Assembly (NCBI GenBank): GCA_947503175.1
Contig: CANNCO010000001.1
Location: forward strand, 310,001-374,000
Reading direction: 5' to 3'
DNA length: 64,000 bases
Source of the DNA: an uncultured Paracoccaceae bacterium
GTDB lineage: Bacteria; Pseudomonadota; Alphaproteobacteria; Rhodobacterales; Rhodobacteraceae
Under the pieces are notes generated by a model, which was given only the letters and a program-made list of their open reading frames with translations, did not search any database and had not been told where the DNA came from. A program made the position numbers and the translations under genes. Shown one piece after another: positions 30,149 to 39,443 of the stretch. Within the stretch, counting starts at the first letter, position 1; each line of letters opens with the position of its first letter.

Positions 30149-30223
30149 AAGGGGCGCGTCGCCCCTTACATCCGTCTGTAGTTTTCCAAGCGCCGCGGGA
30201 CCGGGAAACCGATCCGGCGGCGC
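30149..30223 (+). other. Two stem-loops between rplO and secY
   Basis: AAGGGGC-GCGTC-GCCCCTT (30149-30167) and a larger fold closed by GCGCCGC and GCGGCGC (30190-30196 with 30217-30223). No T run follows either, so readthrough into secY is likely; they may act in mRNA processing or partial attenuation. Confidence 0.5.
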
Positions 30224-30241
30224 TCGCATGAAAGAGACCAA

Positions 30242-31603
30242 ATGGCATCTGCAGCAGAGCAAATGGCGGCCAACGTTTCGTGGTCCACCCTCGGCAAGGC
30301 CACTGAACTGCGCCAGCGCATCTTCTTTACCATCGGACTTCTGATCGTTTACCGCATCGGCACCTATATTCCGGTGCCCGGCATCGATGGGAACGAGTTG
30401 CGCGCCTTCATGGACCAGGCCGCGGCCGGTCTGGGGGGCGTTCTGAACATGTTCACCGGCGGCGCGATCAGCCGGATGGGCATTTTTGCTCTGGGCATCA
30501 TGCCCTATATCTCTGCCTCGATCATCGTGCAGCTTCTGGCGGCGATGTATCCCCCCCTCATACAGCTCAAGAAAGAGGGCGAGCAGGGGCGGATGAAGAT
30601 CAACCAGTACACGCGCTATGGCACGGTGTTCCTGGCCACGGTGCAGGCCTATGGCCTTGCCGTGTCGCTGGAAGCGGGCGGGCTGGTGACCGATCCCGGC
30701 TGGTTCTTCCGGGCGGCCACGGTGATTACGCTGGTGGGCGGTACGATGTTCCTGATGTGGCTGGGTGAACAGATCACGGCCCGTGGTGTGGGCAACGGTA
30801 TCTCGCTGATCATCTTTGTGGGTATTATCGCCGAAATCCCCGCCGCTCTGGCGCAGTTCTTTGAGAGCGGACGTTCGGGCGCCCTGTCGCCTGCGGTGAT
30901 CATCGGTGTTTCGCTTATGCTGCTTGCGACGCTTGTCTTCGTGGTCTTCATGGAGCGGGCCTTGCGAAAGATACACATACAATATCCCCGCCGTCAGGTG
31001 GGTATGAAGGTCTATGACGGCGGGTCTAGCCACCTTCCGATCAAGGTCAACCCGGCCGGCGTTATCCCGGCGATCTTTGCCTCGTCGCTTCTGTTGCTGC
31101 CAACGACGGTGAGTACCTTTTCGGGCCAGAATGCGGGGCCGGTGATGTCGACGATCCTTGCCTATTTCGGGCCGGGTCAGCCGCTTTACCTGATCTTCTT
31201 CTCGGCGATGATCATCTTCTTCACGTATTTCTACACAGCCAACGTGTCATTCAAGACCGAGGATGTGGCAGAGAATCTGAAGAACCAGAACGGGTTCATT
31301 CCCGGTATCCGACCGGGCCGGAAGACCGAGGAATACCTTGATTACGTGGTCAGCCGCATCCTTGTCGTGGGCTCCGGCTATCTGGCTCTGGTTTGCATGA
31401 TTCCGGAAATGGTACGGACCGAACTGGCGATCACCGCCTATTTCGGCGGTACGTCGATCCTGATTATCGTGTCCGTGGGTATGGACACTGTCCAACAAAT
31501 CCAGTCCCATCTCTTGGCCCATCAATACGAAGGGCTTATTGAGAAGTCTCAGCTGCGCGGGAAACGACGCGGCAAGACAGGGAAGGGGACATCGCGTCGA
31601 TGA
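30242..31603 (+). CDS. secY: Protein translocase subunit SecY
   Basis: 453 residues, ten membrane helices; the protein-conducting channel of the Sec system. [17 protein letters not shown] near the N terminus, [38 protein letters not shown] and [17 protein letters not shown] are family blocks. The cytosolic C5 loop is intact. It overlaps adk by 4 bp (ATGA). Confidence 0.98.
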   Translation: MASAAEQMAANVSWSTLGKATELRQRIFFTIGLLIVYRIGTYIPVPGIDGNELRAFMDQAAAGLGGVLNMFTGGAISRMGIFALGIMPYISASIIVQLLAAMYPPLIQLKKEGEQGRMKINQYTRYGTVFLATVQAYGLAVSLEAGGLVTDPGWFFRAATVITLVGGTMFLMWLGEQITARGVGNGISLIIFVGIIAEIPAALAQFFESGRSGALSPAVIIGVSLMLLATLVFVVFMERALRKIHIQYPRRQVGMKVYDGGSSHLPIKVNPAGVIPAIFASSLLLLPTTVSTFSGQNAGPVMSTILAYFGPGQPLYLIFFSAMIIFFTYFYTANVSFKTEDVAENLKNQNGFIPGIRPGRKTEEYLDYVVSRILVVGSGYLALVCMIPEMVRTELAITAYFGGTSILIIVSVGMDTVQQIQSHLLAHQYEGLIEKSQLRGKRRGKTGKGTSRR

Positions 31604-32241
31604 ACATTATACTGTTGGGGCCACCGGGTGCCGGCAAGGGCACCCAGGCCCGCATCCTGGAAGAAAGCCGGGGCATGGTCCAGCTTTCGACCGGAGACAT
31701 GCTTCGCGCAGCGCGGACATCCGGGACCGAGATGGGAAAGATCGTCGCCGATGTCATGGACCGGGGCGACCTTGTCACCGACGAGATCGTCATTGGCCTG
31801 ATCGAAGAAAAGCTGAATGGCGATCATGCGGGCGGTTTCATCTTTGATGGTTTCCCGCGCACATTGGCGCAGGCGGATGCCCTGGGCGATTTGTTGGCCA
31901 AGCATGGCACGAAGCTTGATGCCGTGATCGCGATGGAGGTGAACGACGACGCCTTGGTGTCGCGGATCACCGCGCGGTCGACCTGCGGCGCCTGTGGAGA
32001 GGTCTATAACGATCTGACCAAGCCGCAGCCCGCCGATGGTAAGTGTTCCAACTGCGGAGCCAGCGATTTCCGGCGCCGGGCGGATGACAACGAGGAAAGC
32101 CTGCGTCAGCGGTTGATGGAGTACTACAAGAAAACCTCTCCGTTGATCGGGTATTACCACGCGAAGGGCGATCTTCAGTGGGTGCCGGGACTTGGTGAGA
32201 TCGACGAGGTCTCTGCTGCGATTGCGGAGATACTCGGCTAG
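31600..32241 (+). CDS. adk: Adenylate kinase
   Basis: 213 residues; ATP + AMP to 2 ADP. The P-loop is [10 protein letters not shown] (residues 7-16), followed by [11 protein letters not shown] and the [12 protein letters not shown] block. The LID domain carries a zinc site of four cysteines ([10 protein letters not shown] ... CSNCGASDF), as in Gram-positive and many alphaproteobacterial enzymes. Coupled to secY, a common order in bacteria. Confidence 0.97.
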   Translation: MNIILLGPPGAGKGTQARILEESRGMVQLSTGDMLRAARTSGTEMGKIVADVMDRGDLVTDEIVIGLIEEKLNGDHAGGFIFDGFPRTLAQADALGDLLAKHGTKLDAVIAMEVNDDALVSRITARSTCGACGEVYNDLTKPQPADGKCSNCGASDFRRRADDNEESLRQRLMEYYKKTSPLIGYYHAKGDLQWVPGLGEIDEVSAAIAEILG

Positions 32242-32250
32242 AGCCTGAAT

Positions 32251-32268
32251 GCCGAAGCCGGTTTCGGC
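32251..32268 (+). terminator. Terminator-like hairpin after adk
   Basis: GCCGAA-GCCGGT-TTCGGC, ten bases after the adk stop, with extra possible pairing inside. No proper T run follows (CCCAATTCT). It resembles the hairpin after rplQ (both contain CCGAAGCCGG). Confidence 0.4.
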
Positions 32269-32377
32269 CCCAATTCTGACTGTTGTTTCATGGCGCTTCG
32301 GGACAGATGGTTCTGTTCTGGTGGCGGTTGCACCGGACCGGGATTCCGGGTCTATGCAAGTATTCCTTGACAACACC

Positions 32378-32406
32378 TTGACGGGCCGGGCGATCCCCCT
32401 TATCTG
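32378..32406 (+). promoter_or_regulatory. Probable promoter of the alpha operon (rpsM)
   Basis: TTGACG (32378-32383), a 17-base spacer and TATCTG (32401-32406). A second TTGACA lies just upstream at 32367-32372. It gives a leader of about 150 bases before rpsM. Confidence 0.6.
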
Positions 32407-32561
32407 ACGCCTTCTCGTTAAGAGAATCGTTTGATTTTGCGGGTCGCTCCTGCGGATCAGGACCATATACCAAAGCGCAGCCCGTGGCCCGAAACGCCTC
32501 GGGCTTGACGTTGTGAAAAAAGGGTCTGGCGTTACGGACCCGCAACGAAAGGAAGACTTAC

Positions 32562-32930
32562 GTGGCACGTATTGCCGGCGTCAACATCCCGACTGCAAAG
32601 CGGGTTCCCGTCGCCCTCACCTATATCACCGGAATCGGCCCCTCGTCGGCCCGCTCCATCTGCGAAGCGACCGGCATCGATTTCTCGCGCCGGGTGAACG
32701 AGTTGTCGGATTCCGAAGTCCTCGCCATCCGCGAGCATATCGACGCGAACTTCACCGTCGAGGGCGATCTGCGCCGCGATGTGCAGATGAACATCAAGCG
32801 TCTGATGGACCTTGGTTGCTATCGTGGCCTGCGCCATCGTCGTAACCTGCCGGTTCGCGGACAGCGGACCCACACCAACGCTCGTACGCGCAAGGGCCCC
32901 GCGAAGCCCATTGCCGGCAAGAAAAAATAA
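32562..32930 (+). CDS. rpsM: 30S ribosomal protein S13
   Basis: 122 residues, starting at GTG (32562) with AAAGGAAG upstream; no ATG is available at this position. [25 protein letters not shown] and the C-terminal [22 protein letters not shown] are the family blocks. It contacts the P-site tRNA and bridges to L5. Confidence 0.97.
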   Translation: MARIAGVNIPTAKRVPVALTYITGIGPSSARSICEATGIDFSRRVNELSDSEVLAIREHIDANFTVEGDLRRDVQMNIKRLMDLGCYRGLRHRRNLPVRGQRTHTNARTRKGPAKPIAGKKK

Positions 32931-32945
32931 GGGAGGGCTTCAGAC

Positions 32946-33335
32946 ATGGCACGCGAAACACGCCGGACCAAGAAGAAGGTCTCCAAGAACATCGCCGCTG
33001 GTGTGGCGCATGTGAATTCTTCGTTCAACAACACCAAGATCCTGATCTCGGACGTGCAGGGCAATGCAATCGCATGGTCATCGGCCGGGACCATGGGTTT
33101 CAAGGGGTCGCGGAAGTCGACGCCTTACGCCGCCCAGATGGCAGCTGAAGACGCCGGCAAGAAGGCGCAGGAACATGGTGTGCGCACGCTGGAAGTGGAA
33201 GTGCAGGGACCGGGTTCGGGCCGCGAAAGCGCGCTGCGGGCCCTGGCTGCTGTCGGCTTCAACATCACCTCGATCCGCGATGTGACGCCGATTGCCCATA
33301 ACGGATGCCGCCCGCCGAAGCGCCGCCGCGTCTAA
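32946..33335 (+). CDS. rpsK: 30S ribosomal protein S11
   Basis: 129 residues. [39 protein letters not shown] and the C terminus [18 protein letters not shown] are typical, including the Asn-Gly in HNGC that can form isoaspartate. 15 bases after rpsM. Confidence 0.98.
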   Translation: MARETRRTKKKVSKNIAAGVAHVNSSFNNTKILISDVQGNAIAWSSAGTMGFKGSRKSTPYAAQMAAEDAGKKAQEHGVRTLEVEVQGPGSGRESALRALAAVGFNITSIRDVTPIAHNGCRPPKRRRV

Positions 33336-33452
33336 GACTGTGAGTTACTCTGCCGGGCTGCGGGTTCCCCGTGGTCCGGTGACGTCATTTTTGAACCTCG
33401 GGAGTCAATCGCCTTTGGACATGGGCGGGCGACAGGAATTGAGGAGACACGC

Positions 33453-34469
33453 ATGATCCACAAGAACTGGCAGGAACTGATCAAGCCGACGCAGCTTGAA
33501 GTAAAGCCCGGCAACGACCCGGCGCGGCAGGCAACCGTTGTTGCAGAACCGCTTGAGCGGGGTTTTGGCCTGACGCTTGGCAACGCGCTGCGCCGTATTC
33601 TGATGTCATCCCTGCAGGGCGCCGCCATTACCAGCGCGCAGATCGATAACGTATTGCACGAGTTTTCGTCGGTGGCGGGTGTTCGTGAGGACGTGACCGA
33701 TATCGTTCTGAACCTCAAGGGCGTTGCGATCCGTATGGAGGTCGAAGGCCCGAAGCGGCTGTCGATTTCGGCCAAGGGCCCGGCGGTCGTCACGGCTGGC
33801 GATATCTCGGAAAGTGCCGGGATTGAGATCCTGAACAAGGATCATGTGATTTGCCACCTTGACGAGGGTGCGGACCTGTTCATCGAACTGACGGTGAACA
33901 TGGGCAAAGGCTATGTTGCGGCCGACAAGAACCGCCCCGAGGATGCGCCGATCGGCCTGATCCCGGTCGATGCGATCTATTCACCGGTGCGCAAGGTCAG
34001 CTATGACGTGCAGCCGACCCGCGAAGGTCAGGTTCTGGACTATGACAAGCTGACGCTGAAGCTGGAAACCGACGGATCGGTCACGCCGGATGATGCCGTG
34101 GCCTATGCCGCGCGGATCCTTCAGGATCAGCTTTCGATCTTTGTGAACTTCGACGAGCCGGAATCGGCGCGGACGGACATGGAAGACGACGGGCTGGAAT
34201 TCAACCCGCTGCTTCTGAAGAAGGTCGACGAGCTGGAGTTGTCGGTGCGGTCTGCGAACTGCCTGAAGAACGACAATATCGTCTATATCGGCGATCTGAT
34301 CCAGAAGACCGAAGCGGAGATGCTGCGCACGCCGAACTTCGGCCGCAAATCGCTGAACGAGATCAAGGAGGTGCTCTCGGGCATGGGCCTGCACCTTGGC
34401 ATGGATGTCGAGGAGTGGCCGCCGGAGAATATCGAGGATCTGGCCAAGAAGTTCGAAGACAGCTTCTGA
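33453..34469 (+). CDS. rpoA: DNA-directed RNA polymerase subunit alpha
   Basis: 338 residues. The N-terminal dimerisation domain has [26 protein letters not shown]. The C-terminal DNA- and activator-binding domain has [20 protein letters not shown] and [14 protein letters not shown] 117-base leader precedes it and AATTGAGGAG lies before the ATG. Confidence 0.98.
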   Translation: MIHKNWQELIKPTQLEVKPGNDPARQATVVAEPLERGFGLTLGNALRRILMSSLQGAAITSAQIDNVLHEFSSVAGVREDVTDIVLNLKGVAIRMEVEGPKRLSISAKGPAVVTAGDISESAGIEILNKDHVICHLDEGADLFIELTVNMGKGYVAADKNRPEDAPIGLIPVDAIYSPVRKVSYDVQPTREGQVLDYDKLTLKLETDGSVTPDDAVAYAARILQDQLSIFVNFDEPESARTDMEDDGLEFNPLLLKKVDELELSVRSANCLKNDNIVYIGDLIQKTEAEMLRTPNFGRKSLNEIKEVLSGMGLHLGMDVEEWPPENIEDLAKKFEDSF

Positions 34470-34482
34470 CGACAGGGCGCGA

Positions 34483-34505
34483 GGCCCCGGATTATGTCCG
34501 GGGCC
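34483..34505 (+). other. Stem-loop between rpoA and rplQ
   Basis: GGCCCCGGA-TTATG-TCCGGGGCC: 9 perfect pairs, 14 bases after the rpoA stop. It is not followed by T residues and sits in a 141-base gap. It may limit or stabilise the rpoA or rplQ part of the message. Confidence 0.55.
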
Positions 34506-34610
34506 GCGTTCCACCAAGACCGGGCAGGGTGCCCCAAGGAGAGCGGCAGATACGCATCTGACCGCCAGACAAAGCAAAACCGCCCGTAGAGGGCAAAAGG
34601 AGTAAAGAAA

Positions 34611-35030
34611 ATGCGTCACGCACGGGGCTATCGCCGCCTGAACCGTACCCATGAACACCGCAAGGCGTTGTTCGCAAACATGGCCGGATCCTTGATCGAG
34701 CACGAGCAGATCAAGACAACCCTGCCGAAAGCCAAGGAACTGAAGCGGATCGCTGACAAGTTGATCACGCTGGGCAAGCGCGGAGATCTTCACGCACGCC
34801 GCCAGGCCGCATCGCGGCTGAAGCAGGACGCGCATGTTGAGAAACTGTTTGCCGTTCTGGGGCCGCGCTATGCCGAGCGTCCGGGCGGCTATGTCCGCGT
34901 TCTGAAGGCGGGCTTTCGCTATGGCGACATGGCGCCGATGGCGATCGTGGAGCTTGTCGACCGTGACCCGGCGGCGAAAGGTGCCGCAGACAAAGCCCGC
35001 GTCGCAGCCGAAGAGGCTGCAGAAGAGTAA
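34611..35030 (+). CDS. rplQ: 50S ribosomal protein L17
   Basis: 139 residues. [37 protein letters not shown] is diagnostic. The C-terminal Ala/Lys/Glu-rich tail ([15 protein letters not shown]) is short, in the style of the L3 tail. Last gene of the ribosomal supercluster. Confidence 0.97.
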   Translation: MRHARGYRRLNRTHEHRKALFANMAGSLIEHEQIKTTLPKAKELKRIADKLITLGKRGDLHARRQAASRLKQDAHVEKLFAVLGPRYAERPGGYVRVLKAGFRYGDMAPMAIVELVDRDPAAKGAADKARVAAEEAAEE

Positions 35031-35055
35031 GCCCCTGGGCGACAAGGCCCCTGTT

Positions 35056-35079
35056 CCGAAGCCGGAAAGCCGGCTTCGG
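35056..35079 (+). terminator. Terminator at the end of the ribosomal supercluster
   Basis: CCGAAGCCGG-AAAG-CCGGCTTCGG: 10 perfect pairs, followed by CAGTTCT. The T run is weak but the stem is very stable and lies 25 bases after rplQ. Confidence 0.65.
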
Positions 35080-35084
35080 CAGTT

Positions 35085-35273
35085 CTAATTAGAACGTTCG
35101 GGATGTTCCGCGGTTTTCAGAAGCATGACATCCTTCAGATAGCGGACCTCGTCTTTCGCAAGCGGGTCGGCACTTACCTTGATGAAGTTCAGCAGATCCA
35201 TCCGCTCTCGTTCGGGCAGCGTATCGAGATGTCTGATCGGGTCCGGTTTCTGATCGGCCAAAACTCGCCTCAT
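35085..35273 (-). CDS. Small protein of unknown function, divergent from luxR
   Basis: 62 residues, beginning MRRVLADQKPDPIRHLDTLP and ending LLKTAEHPERSN. It is mostly helical and charged, with no signal peptide or membrane helix. Third codon positions are GC-rich as in neighbouring genes, which supports coding. No clear ribosome-binding site is visible. It shares a 92-bp upstream region with luxR, so both could answer to the same operator. I recognise no family; a small regulator or accessory factor of the quorum-sensing pair is only a guess. Confidence 0.5.
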   Translation of the reverse strand: MRRVLADQKPDPIRHLDTLPERERMDLLNFIKVSADPLAKDEVRYLKDVMLLKTAEHPERSN

Positions 35274-35324
35274 GGTTTAGTAATTTGAGTATGAAATACA
35301 CTTTAAGGTTGATCTTCCCGAGTG

Positions 35325-35348
35325 CAACTTGTCTAAAAGTACTAGTTG
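35325..35348. promoter_or_regulatory. Possible lux-box-like dyad upstream of luxR
   Basis: An imperfect 24-bp inverted repeat: CAACT at one end and AGTTG at the other, with additional G-C and T-A matches inside. The size fits LuxR-type operators (about 20 bp). It is centred some 30 bases before the luxR start, between luxR and the divergent small ORF. Confidence 0.35.
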
Positions 35349-35365
35349 GGCGAGAGTGGTAATCA

Positions 35366-35989
35366 GTGCTGACACAAAGACCGGATCAATCAGGTATCGA
35401 CCTTGGGCTTGCGCGTTTGAAGCGTCTGGCACCACAGGGGTATGCGCTGGGCCTGCACATCAGATTCGCCTCGGCGCATATCATGGTCCAGACCTATGAT
35501 CCTGCCTGGATCGAGCGGTACACGACGCGAGGCTATATGCTTTGCGATCCGCTTGTTTCGTGGGGGTTTTCAACGACCGGCACCATGCGCTGGAGCGCAT
35601 TGGAGTTTCCCGATCCGCATAATGTCCTTGGACAGGCCGCAGAATTCGGCCTGAACTACGGCGTCGCGGTTTCATGTGGTCCCCTGTCGTCTCGGACGAT
35701 CGGTGGCCTTGCGCGATCGGATCGGGAGTTCACCGATGAGGAGATCGAGCAGATTTTCGAAACGGTCAAACTACTGCACGAAGAATCGACACCGCCGGAG
35801 AGCCTCACCGACGCGCAACGTCATGCGCTGCGGCTTGTCGCGTCAGGCAGTCGATATGCCGAAGCAGCCGCCCTGCTGGGAATTTCAGAGAGCGCGTTGA
35901 AGGCAAGGCTGAAGTCGGCCCGTGAGCGTCTTTATGCGCGCACGACGGCCGAGGCGATCCAACGGGCTCAGGAGTACAAGCTCCTCTGA
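35366..35989 (+). CDS. LuxR-type transcriptional regulator (AHL-binding and HTH)
   Basis: 207 residues, a little short for the family (about 230-250). The start is GTG at 35366; a stop lies two codons upstream, so it cannot be longer. Residues 20-140 resemble the autoinducer-binding domain (YDPAWIERYTTRGYMLCDPLVSW has the conserved W, Y, D, P pattern). Residues 146-207 are a LuxR HTH: LTDAQRHALRLVASGSRYAEAAALLGISESALKARLKSARERL. The usual GERE-type Glu-Val is replaced, so it is a divergent HTH. It is followed by luxI 54 bases later. Possible lux-box-like dyad upstream. Confidence 0.88.
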   Translation: MLTQRPDQSGIDLGLARLKRLAPQGYALGLHIRFASAHIMVQTYDPAWIERYTTRGYMLCDPLVSWGFSTTGTMRWSALEFPDPHNVLGQAAEFGLNYGVAVSCGPLSSRTIGGLARSDREFTDEEIEQIFETVKLLHEESTPPESLTDAQRHALRLVASGSRYAEAAALLGISESALKARLKSARERLYARTTAEAIQRAQEYKLL

Positions 35990-36043
35990 CAGGCGCGCCC
36001 CGGCTGGAAAGGTTTTCAAACCCAACCAAGCTGGAGGCTTACT

Positions 36044-36631
36044 ATGCAGACCACGACCCTTTCCTTTCGGAACATGCACACCCACGGGGAGCTTTTCACC
36101 GACATCCTTCGTGCACGCCGGGAGACCTTTATCGTGCAACGGAACTGGGATTTGCCCGAGGCCGATGGCATGGAGTTCGACCAGTACGATACACCGCAGA
36201 GCAGGTGGATCGCCGTGCATCATCTTGGGGAGGTTCTGGCCGGGATCCGGCTGACGCCGACAACGGCGCGCTGCGGAATCTATACTTACATGATTCGCGA
36301 TGCGCAGATGGGGTTGCTGGAGTCGATACCGGCCGATCTGTTATACGATCCCGCGCCCGTCGATCCCCACATATGGGAGGCGAGCCGGGTATTCGTGGCG
36401 CCCCATGTGCCCGCCAAACTGCGCGTCAGGGTGCAGGCCAGCCTGATGGGGCAGATGGTCAAGACCGCACGGGACGAGGGCGCTTCGCGGTTGATCGCGC
36501 TGTGCCCGCGTGCCTGGATGCGCTGGATGCGGCGGCTGGGCTACCAGACGGAGCATGTGGGCCCCTGCCTTGATATCGGCGGTTCCGACAATCAGGCGAT
36601 TCTGATGCGTCTGCAGTCGAACCTGCACTGA
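36044..36631 (+). CDS. Acyl-homoserine-lactone synthase (LuxI family)
   Basis: 195 residues; makes N-acyl-homoserine lactones from S-adenosylmethionine and acyl-ACP. The invariant residues are present: Arg25, Phe29 and Trp35 (RARRETFIVQRNW), Asp46 and Asp49 (EFDQYD), Arg69 (AGIRL), Glu112 and Arg115 (WEASRVFV). GGAGG precedes the ATG. It sits directly after luxR, so signal synthase and receptor are probably co-transcribed. Chain length of the AHL cannot be told from sequence. Confidence 0.95.
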   Translation: MQTTTLSFRNMHTHGELFTDILRARRETFIVQRNWDLPEADGMEFDQYDTPQSRWIAVHHLGEVLAGIRLTPTTARCGIYTYMIRDAQMGLLESIPADLLYDPAPVDPHIWEASRVFVAPHVPAKLRVRVQASLMGQMVKTARDEGASRLIALCPRAWMRWMRRLGYQTEHVGPCLDIGGSDNQAILMRLQSNLH

Positions 36632-36676
36632 TCATCGTATCTTCACCCGGGCCTGTGCCCGGGATACGGTCGGGCC

Positions 36677-37996
36677 ATGACCGACCTGTTTGATCAGCAT
36701 GGAAGCGATGCGCCGTCCTCGGACCGCGCACCGCGCCCGCTTGCCGACCGGCTGCGCCCCAAGAAGCTGGCCGATGTGATCGGGCAGGGGCACGTCCTTG
36801 GGCCGGATGCGCCCCTTGGCGCCATGCTGGCCTCGGGTCACTTGTCGTCGATCATTTTCTGGGGGCCTCCGGGGGTCGGAAAGACCACGATAGCGCGGCT
36901 TCTGGCGGATGAGACCGATCTGGCTTTTGTGCAAATCAGTGCGATTTTCACCGGCGTTGCCGATCTGAAGAAGGTGTTCGAGGCCGCGAAGCTGCGCCGT
37001 GCGAACGGGCGCGGGACGCTTTTGTTCGTGGACGAGATACACCGGTTCAACAAGGCGCAGCAGGACGGGTTTCTGCCCCATATGGAGGACGGGACGATAT
37101 TGTTGGTCGGTGCCACGACCGAGAACCCATCCTTCGAACTGAACGCGGCCCTGATGAGCCGGGCGCAGGTGCTTGTGCTGGAGCGGCTTTCGCCCGTCGA
37201 TCTGGAACTGCTGCTTCAGCGGGCCGAACGAGAGCTGGGTGCACCGCTGCCATTGGATGGCCCGGCGCGTGAGGCGCTGATCGAGATGGCCGATGGCGAT
37301 GGGCGCGCGCTTTTGAACCTTGTGGAGCAGGTTGCCGGCTGGGGCGCGGATGGCAAGATCGATACCAGAGCCCTGTCGACGCGTCTGAGCCGCCGTGCCG
37401 CGCAATACGACAAATCAGGTGATGCGCATTACAACTTGATCTCTGCCCTGCATAAATCGGTGCGCGGGTCCGACCCTGATGCGTCGCTGTACTGGCTGGC
37501 GCGGATGCTGAAGGGTGGAGAGGATCCAAGGTTTCTTGCCCGGCGTATTACGCGGATGGCGATCGAGGATATCGGGCTGGCCGACCCGCAGGCGCAACGG
37601 GTCTGCCTTGATGCATGGGAGACCTATGAGAGGCTTGGATCGCCCGAGGGGGAGCTGGCGCTGGCGCAGGCGGTGATTTACCTCGCGCTCGCGCCGAAAT
37701 CGAATGCTGCTTATGCGGGGTATAAGAACGCGATGGCGGGTGCCGCCAAGACGGGGTCTGAACCGCCACCCAAGCATATCCTGAACGCGCCCACGGGGCT
37801 GATGAAAGAGCAGGGTTACGGCGAGGGATACGCCTATGACCACGATGCCGAGGACGGGTTTTCCGGGCAAGAGTACTTTCCCGACGGCATGAAGCGCGGC
37901 GTCTATTATCAGCCGGTCGAGCGCGGGTTCGAGCGCGAGTTGAAGAAGCGGCTGGACTGGTTCGTGAAACTGCGCAGCAAGCGGCGCGACGGTTGA
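36677..37996 (+). CDS. rarA: Replication-associated recombination protein A (MgsA/RarA AAA+ ATPase)
   Basis: 439 residues. Walker A is FWGPPGVGKTTIARLLA (residues 61-77) and Walker B LLFVDEIHRFNKAQQDGFLPH. The sensor block is VGATTENPSFELNAAL. The C-terminal tetramerisation domain has YDKSGDAHYNLISALHKSVRGSDPDA, AIEDIGLADPQA and the QGYGEGYAYDHDAEDGFSGQEYFPDGM stretch. It acts at stalled replication forks with SSB. First of a four-gene run with crcB, rluC and ATP12. Confidence 0.96.
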   Translation: MTDLFDQHGSDAPSSDRAPRPLADRLRPKKLADVIGQGHVLGPDAPLGAMLASGHLSSIIFWGPPGVGKTTIARLLADETDLAFVQISAIFTGVADLKKVFEAAKLRRANGRGTLLFVDEIHRFNKAQQDGFLPHMEDGTILLVGATTENPSFELNAALMSRAQVLVLERLSPVDLELLLQRAERELGAPLPLDGPAREALIEMADGDGRALLNLVEQVAGWGADGKIDTRALSTRLSRRAAQYDKSGDAHYNLISALHKSVRGSDPDASLYWLARMLKGGEDPRFLARRITRMAIEDIGLADPQAQRVCLDAWETYERLGSPEGELALAQAVIYLALAPKSNAAYAGYKNAMAGAAKTGSEPPPKHILNAPTGLMKEQGYGEGYAYDHDAEDGFSGQEYFPDGMKRGVYYQPVERGFERELKKRLDWFVKLRSKRRDG

Positions 37997-38028
37997 CAAT
38001 ACGGGGCGCGGGACGCAAGGGAAGCCCC

Positions 38029-38406
38029 ATGTTTCTGACGGTTCTTCAGGTGGCACTTGGAGGCGCTTTGGGCGCTTCGGCCCGCTTTCTCGCGGGCGTT
38101 GCGGTATTGCGTCTTGTCGGACCGGGATTTCCGCTGGCTGTGATGGGCGTCAACATCCTGGGATCGTTCCTGATGGGGGTCTTTGTGGTCTGGGCCGCGC
38201 AACGCGGGCTGACCCATTGGGGTCCGTTCGTGATGACGGGTCTTCTGGGTGGGTTTACGACGTTTTCCGCCTTCTCTCTCGAAGCAGTTACGCTTTGGGA
38301 GCGCGGGGCCATCGGGCAGGCGGCCGCTTATGTCGGGCTGTCGGTCGTCCTGTCGATCGGCAGTCTCGTCATGGGGCTGTGGCTGGCGCGGAGTATCTGG
38401 GCATGA
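38029..38406 (+). CDS. crcB: Fluoride channel Fluc (CrcB)
   Basis: 125 residues, four membrane helices. GGALGASARFLAG, MGVNILGSFLMGVF (pore Asn) and GLLGGFTTFSAFSLEAV (the Phe box and TTFS motif) are the Fluc signatures. It works as a dual-topology dimer exporting fluoride. An ORF start at 37993 (TTG overlapping the rarA stop) is possible, but the ATG at 38029 has GGAAG just upstream. I see no fluoride riboswitch before it. Overlaps rluC by 4 bp. Confidence 0.93.
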   Translation: MFLTVLQVALGGALGASARFLAGVAVLRLVGPGFPLAVMGVNILGSFLMGVFVVWAAQRGLTHWGPFVMTGLLGGFTTFSAFSLEAVTLWERGAIGQAAAYVGLSVVLSIGSLVMGLWLARSIWA

Positions 38407-39443
38407 GCCGGGTTCAGACGGTGGAGATTGCGGATGGCGAAGGGGATCAGCGGCTGGATCGCTGGTTTCGGCGCCGGTTTCCGCAAGTCACCCAGGGCCA
38501 GATCGAGAAGATGTGCCGGAAGGGCGAGTTGCGGGTCGATGGCGGACGGGTGAAGGCCGCGACGCGGGTGGAAGCGGGGCAGGTGGTGCGCGTGCCGCCG
38601 TTGCCGGATGCTTCGGCCCCAAAGCCTAGCGCGAGGCCCGTCGATCCGGCTAATGCCAAGATGATCCAGGCTGCTGTCATCTGGCAGGATGATCACATTA
38701 TTGCGCTGAACAAACCGCCGGGATTGCCGACGCAGGGCGGGTCCGGTGTGAGCGTCCATGTGGACGGGCTGGCCGAGGCCTTGCGGTTCGGGATGGATGA
38801 GAAGCCGCGGCTTGTGCATCGGCTGGACAAGGACACGTCCGGCGTGCTGCTTCTGGCCCGGACGCGGGCGGTTGCGAAAGGGCTGACAGAGGCATTCCGG
38901 TCGCGCGAGACGCGCAAGATTTACTGGGCGGCGGTGGCCGGTGTGCCGAAACCGGCGATGGGTACGGTGCGGTTCGGTCTGGTCAAGGCCCCTGGTCACG
39001 GGAAAGGCGGCGAGGGCGAGAAGATGCATTGTATCCATCCGCGCGATGTGGATGCGATCGAGGGCGCGAAACGGGCAACGACGGACTATGCCGTGCTTTC
39101 CGCTCTGGGCGGACGTTTGGCGTGGGTCGCGCTTGTTCCGATCACCGGCCGGACACATCAGTTGCGGGCACATATGGCAGAGATCGGCCATCCGATCGTG
39201 GGCGACGGAAAATATGGCGGGTCCGGTCAGGAAAACCTTGGAGAGGGGTGGGGCGCGCAACTTGGAGGCGAGATCAGCCGCAAGCTGCACCTGCATGCGC
39301 GGCATCTGAAGTTTGTTCATCCTGTGACCGGGGCTGAGATTCAGCTTACGGCACCCTTGCCCGATCACATGCGCCGGACCTGGGACATGCTTGACTGGCA
39401 TGATGCCGATGCGCCGACGGATCCGTTCGAGGACGTCGAATGA
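38403..39443 (+). CDS. rluC: Ribosomal large subunit pseudouridine synthase C (RluA family)
   Basis: 346 residues starting in the ATGA overlap with crcB. An S4 domain (RLDRWFRRRFPQVTQGQIEKM) is followed by the RluA catalytic domain: PGLPTQGGSG, HRLDKDTSGVLLLARTRA with the catalytic Asp (about 140), and GRTHQLRAHMAEIGHPIVGD. RluC (23S positions 955, 2504, 2580) is favoured over RluD by N-terminal length and context; not proven. Confidence 0.9.
   Translation: MSRVQTVEIADGEGDQRLDRWFRRRFPQVTQGQIEKMCRKGELRVDGGRVKAATRVEAGQVVRVPPLPDASAPKPSARPVDPANAKMIQAAVIWQDDHIIALNKPPGLPTQGGSGVSVHVDGLAEALRFGMDEKPRLVHRLDKDTSGVLLLARTRAVAKGLTEAFRSRETRKIYWAAVAGVPKPAMGTVRFGLVKAPGHGKGGEGEKMHCIHPRDVDAIEGAKRATTDYAVLSALGGRLAWVALVPITGRTHQLRAHMAEIGHPIVGDGKYGGSGQENLGEGWGAQLGGEISRKLHLHARHLKFVHPVTGAEIQLTAPLPDHMRRTWDMLDWHDADAPTDPFEDVE

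Noticed and set aside
37993-38028. Longer CrcB start (TTG at 37993)
   Set aside because: It would overlap the rarA stop, lacks a ribosome-binding site, and adds a non-hydrophobic 12-residue tail unlike other Fluc proteins.
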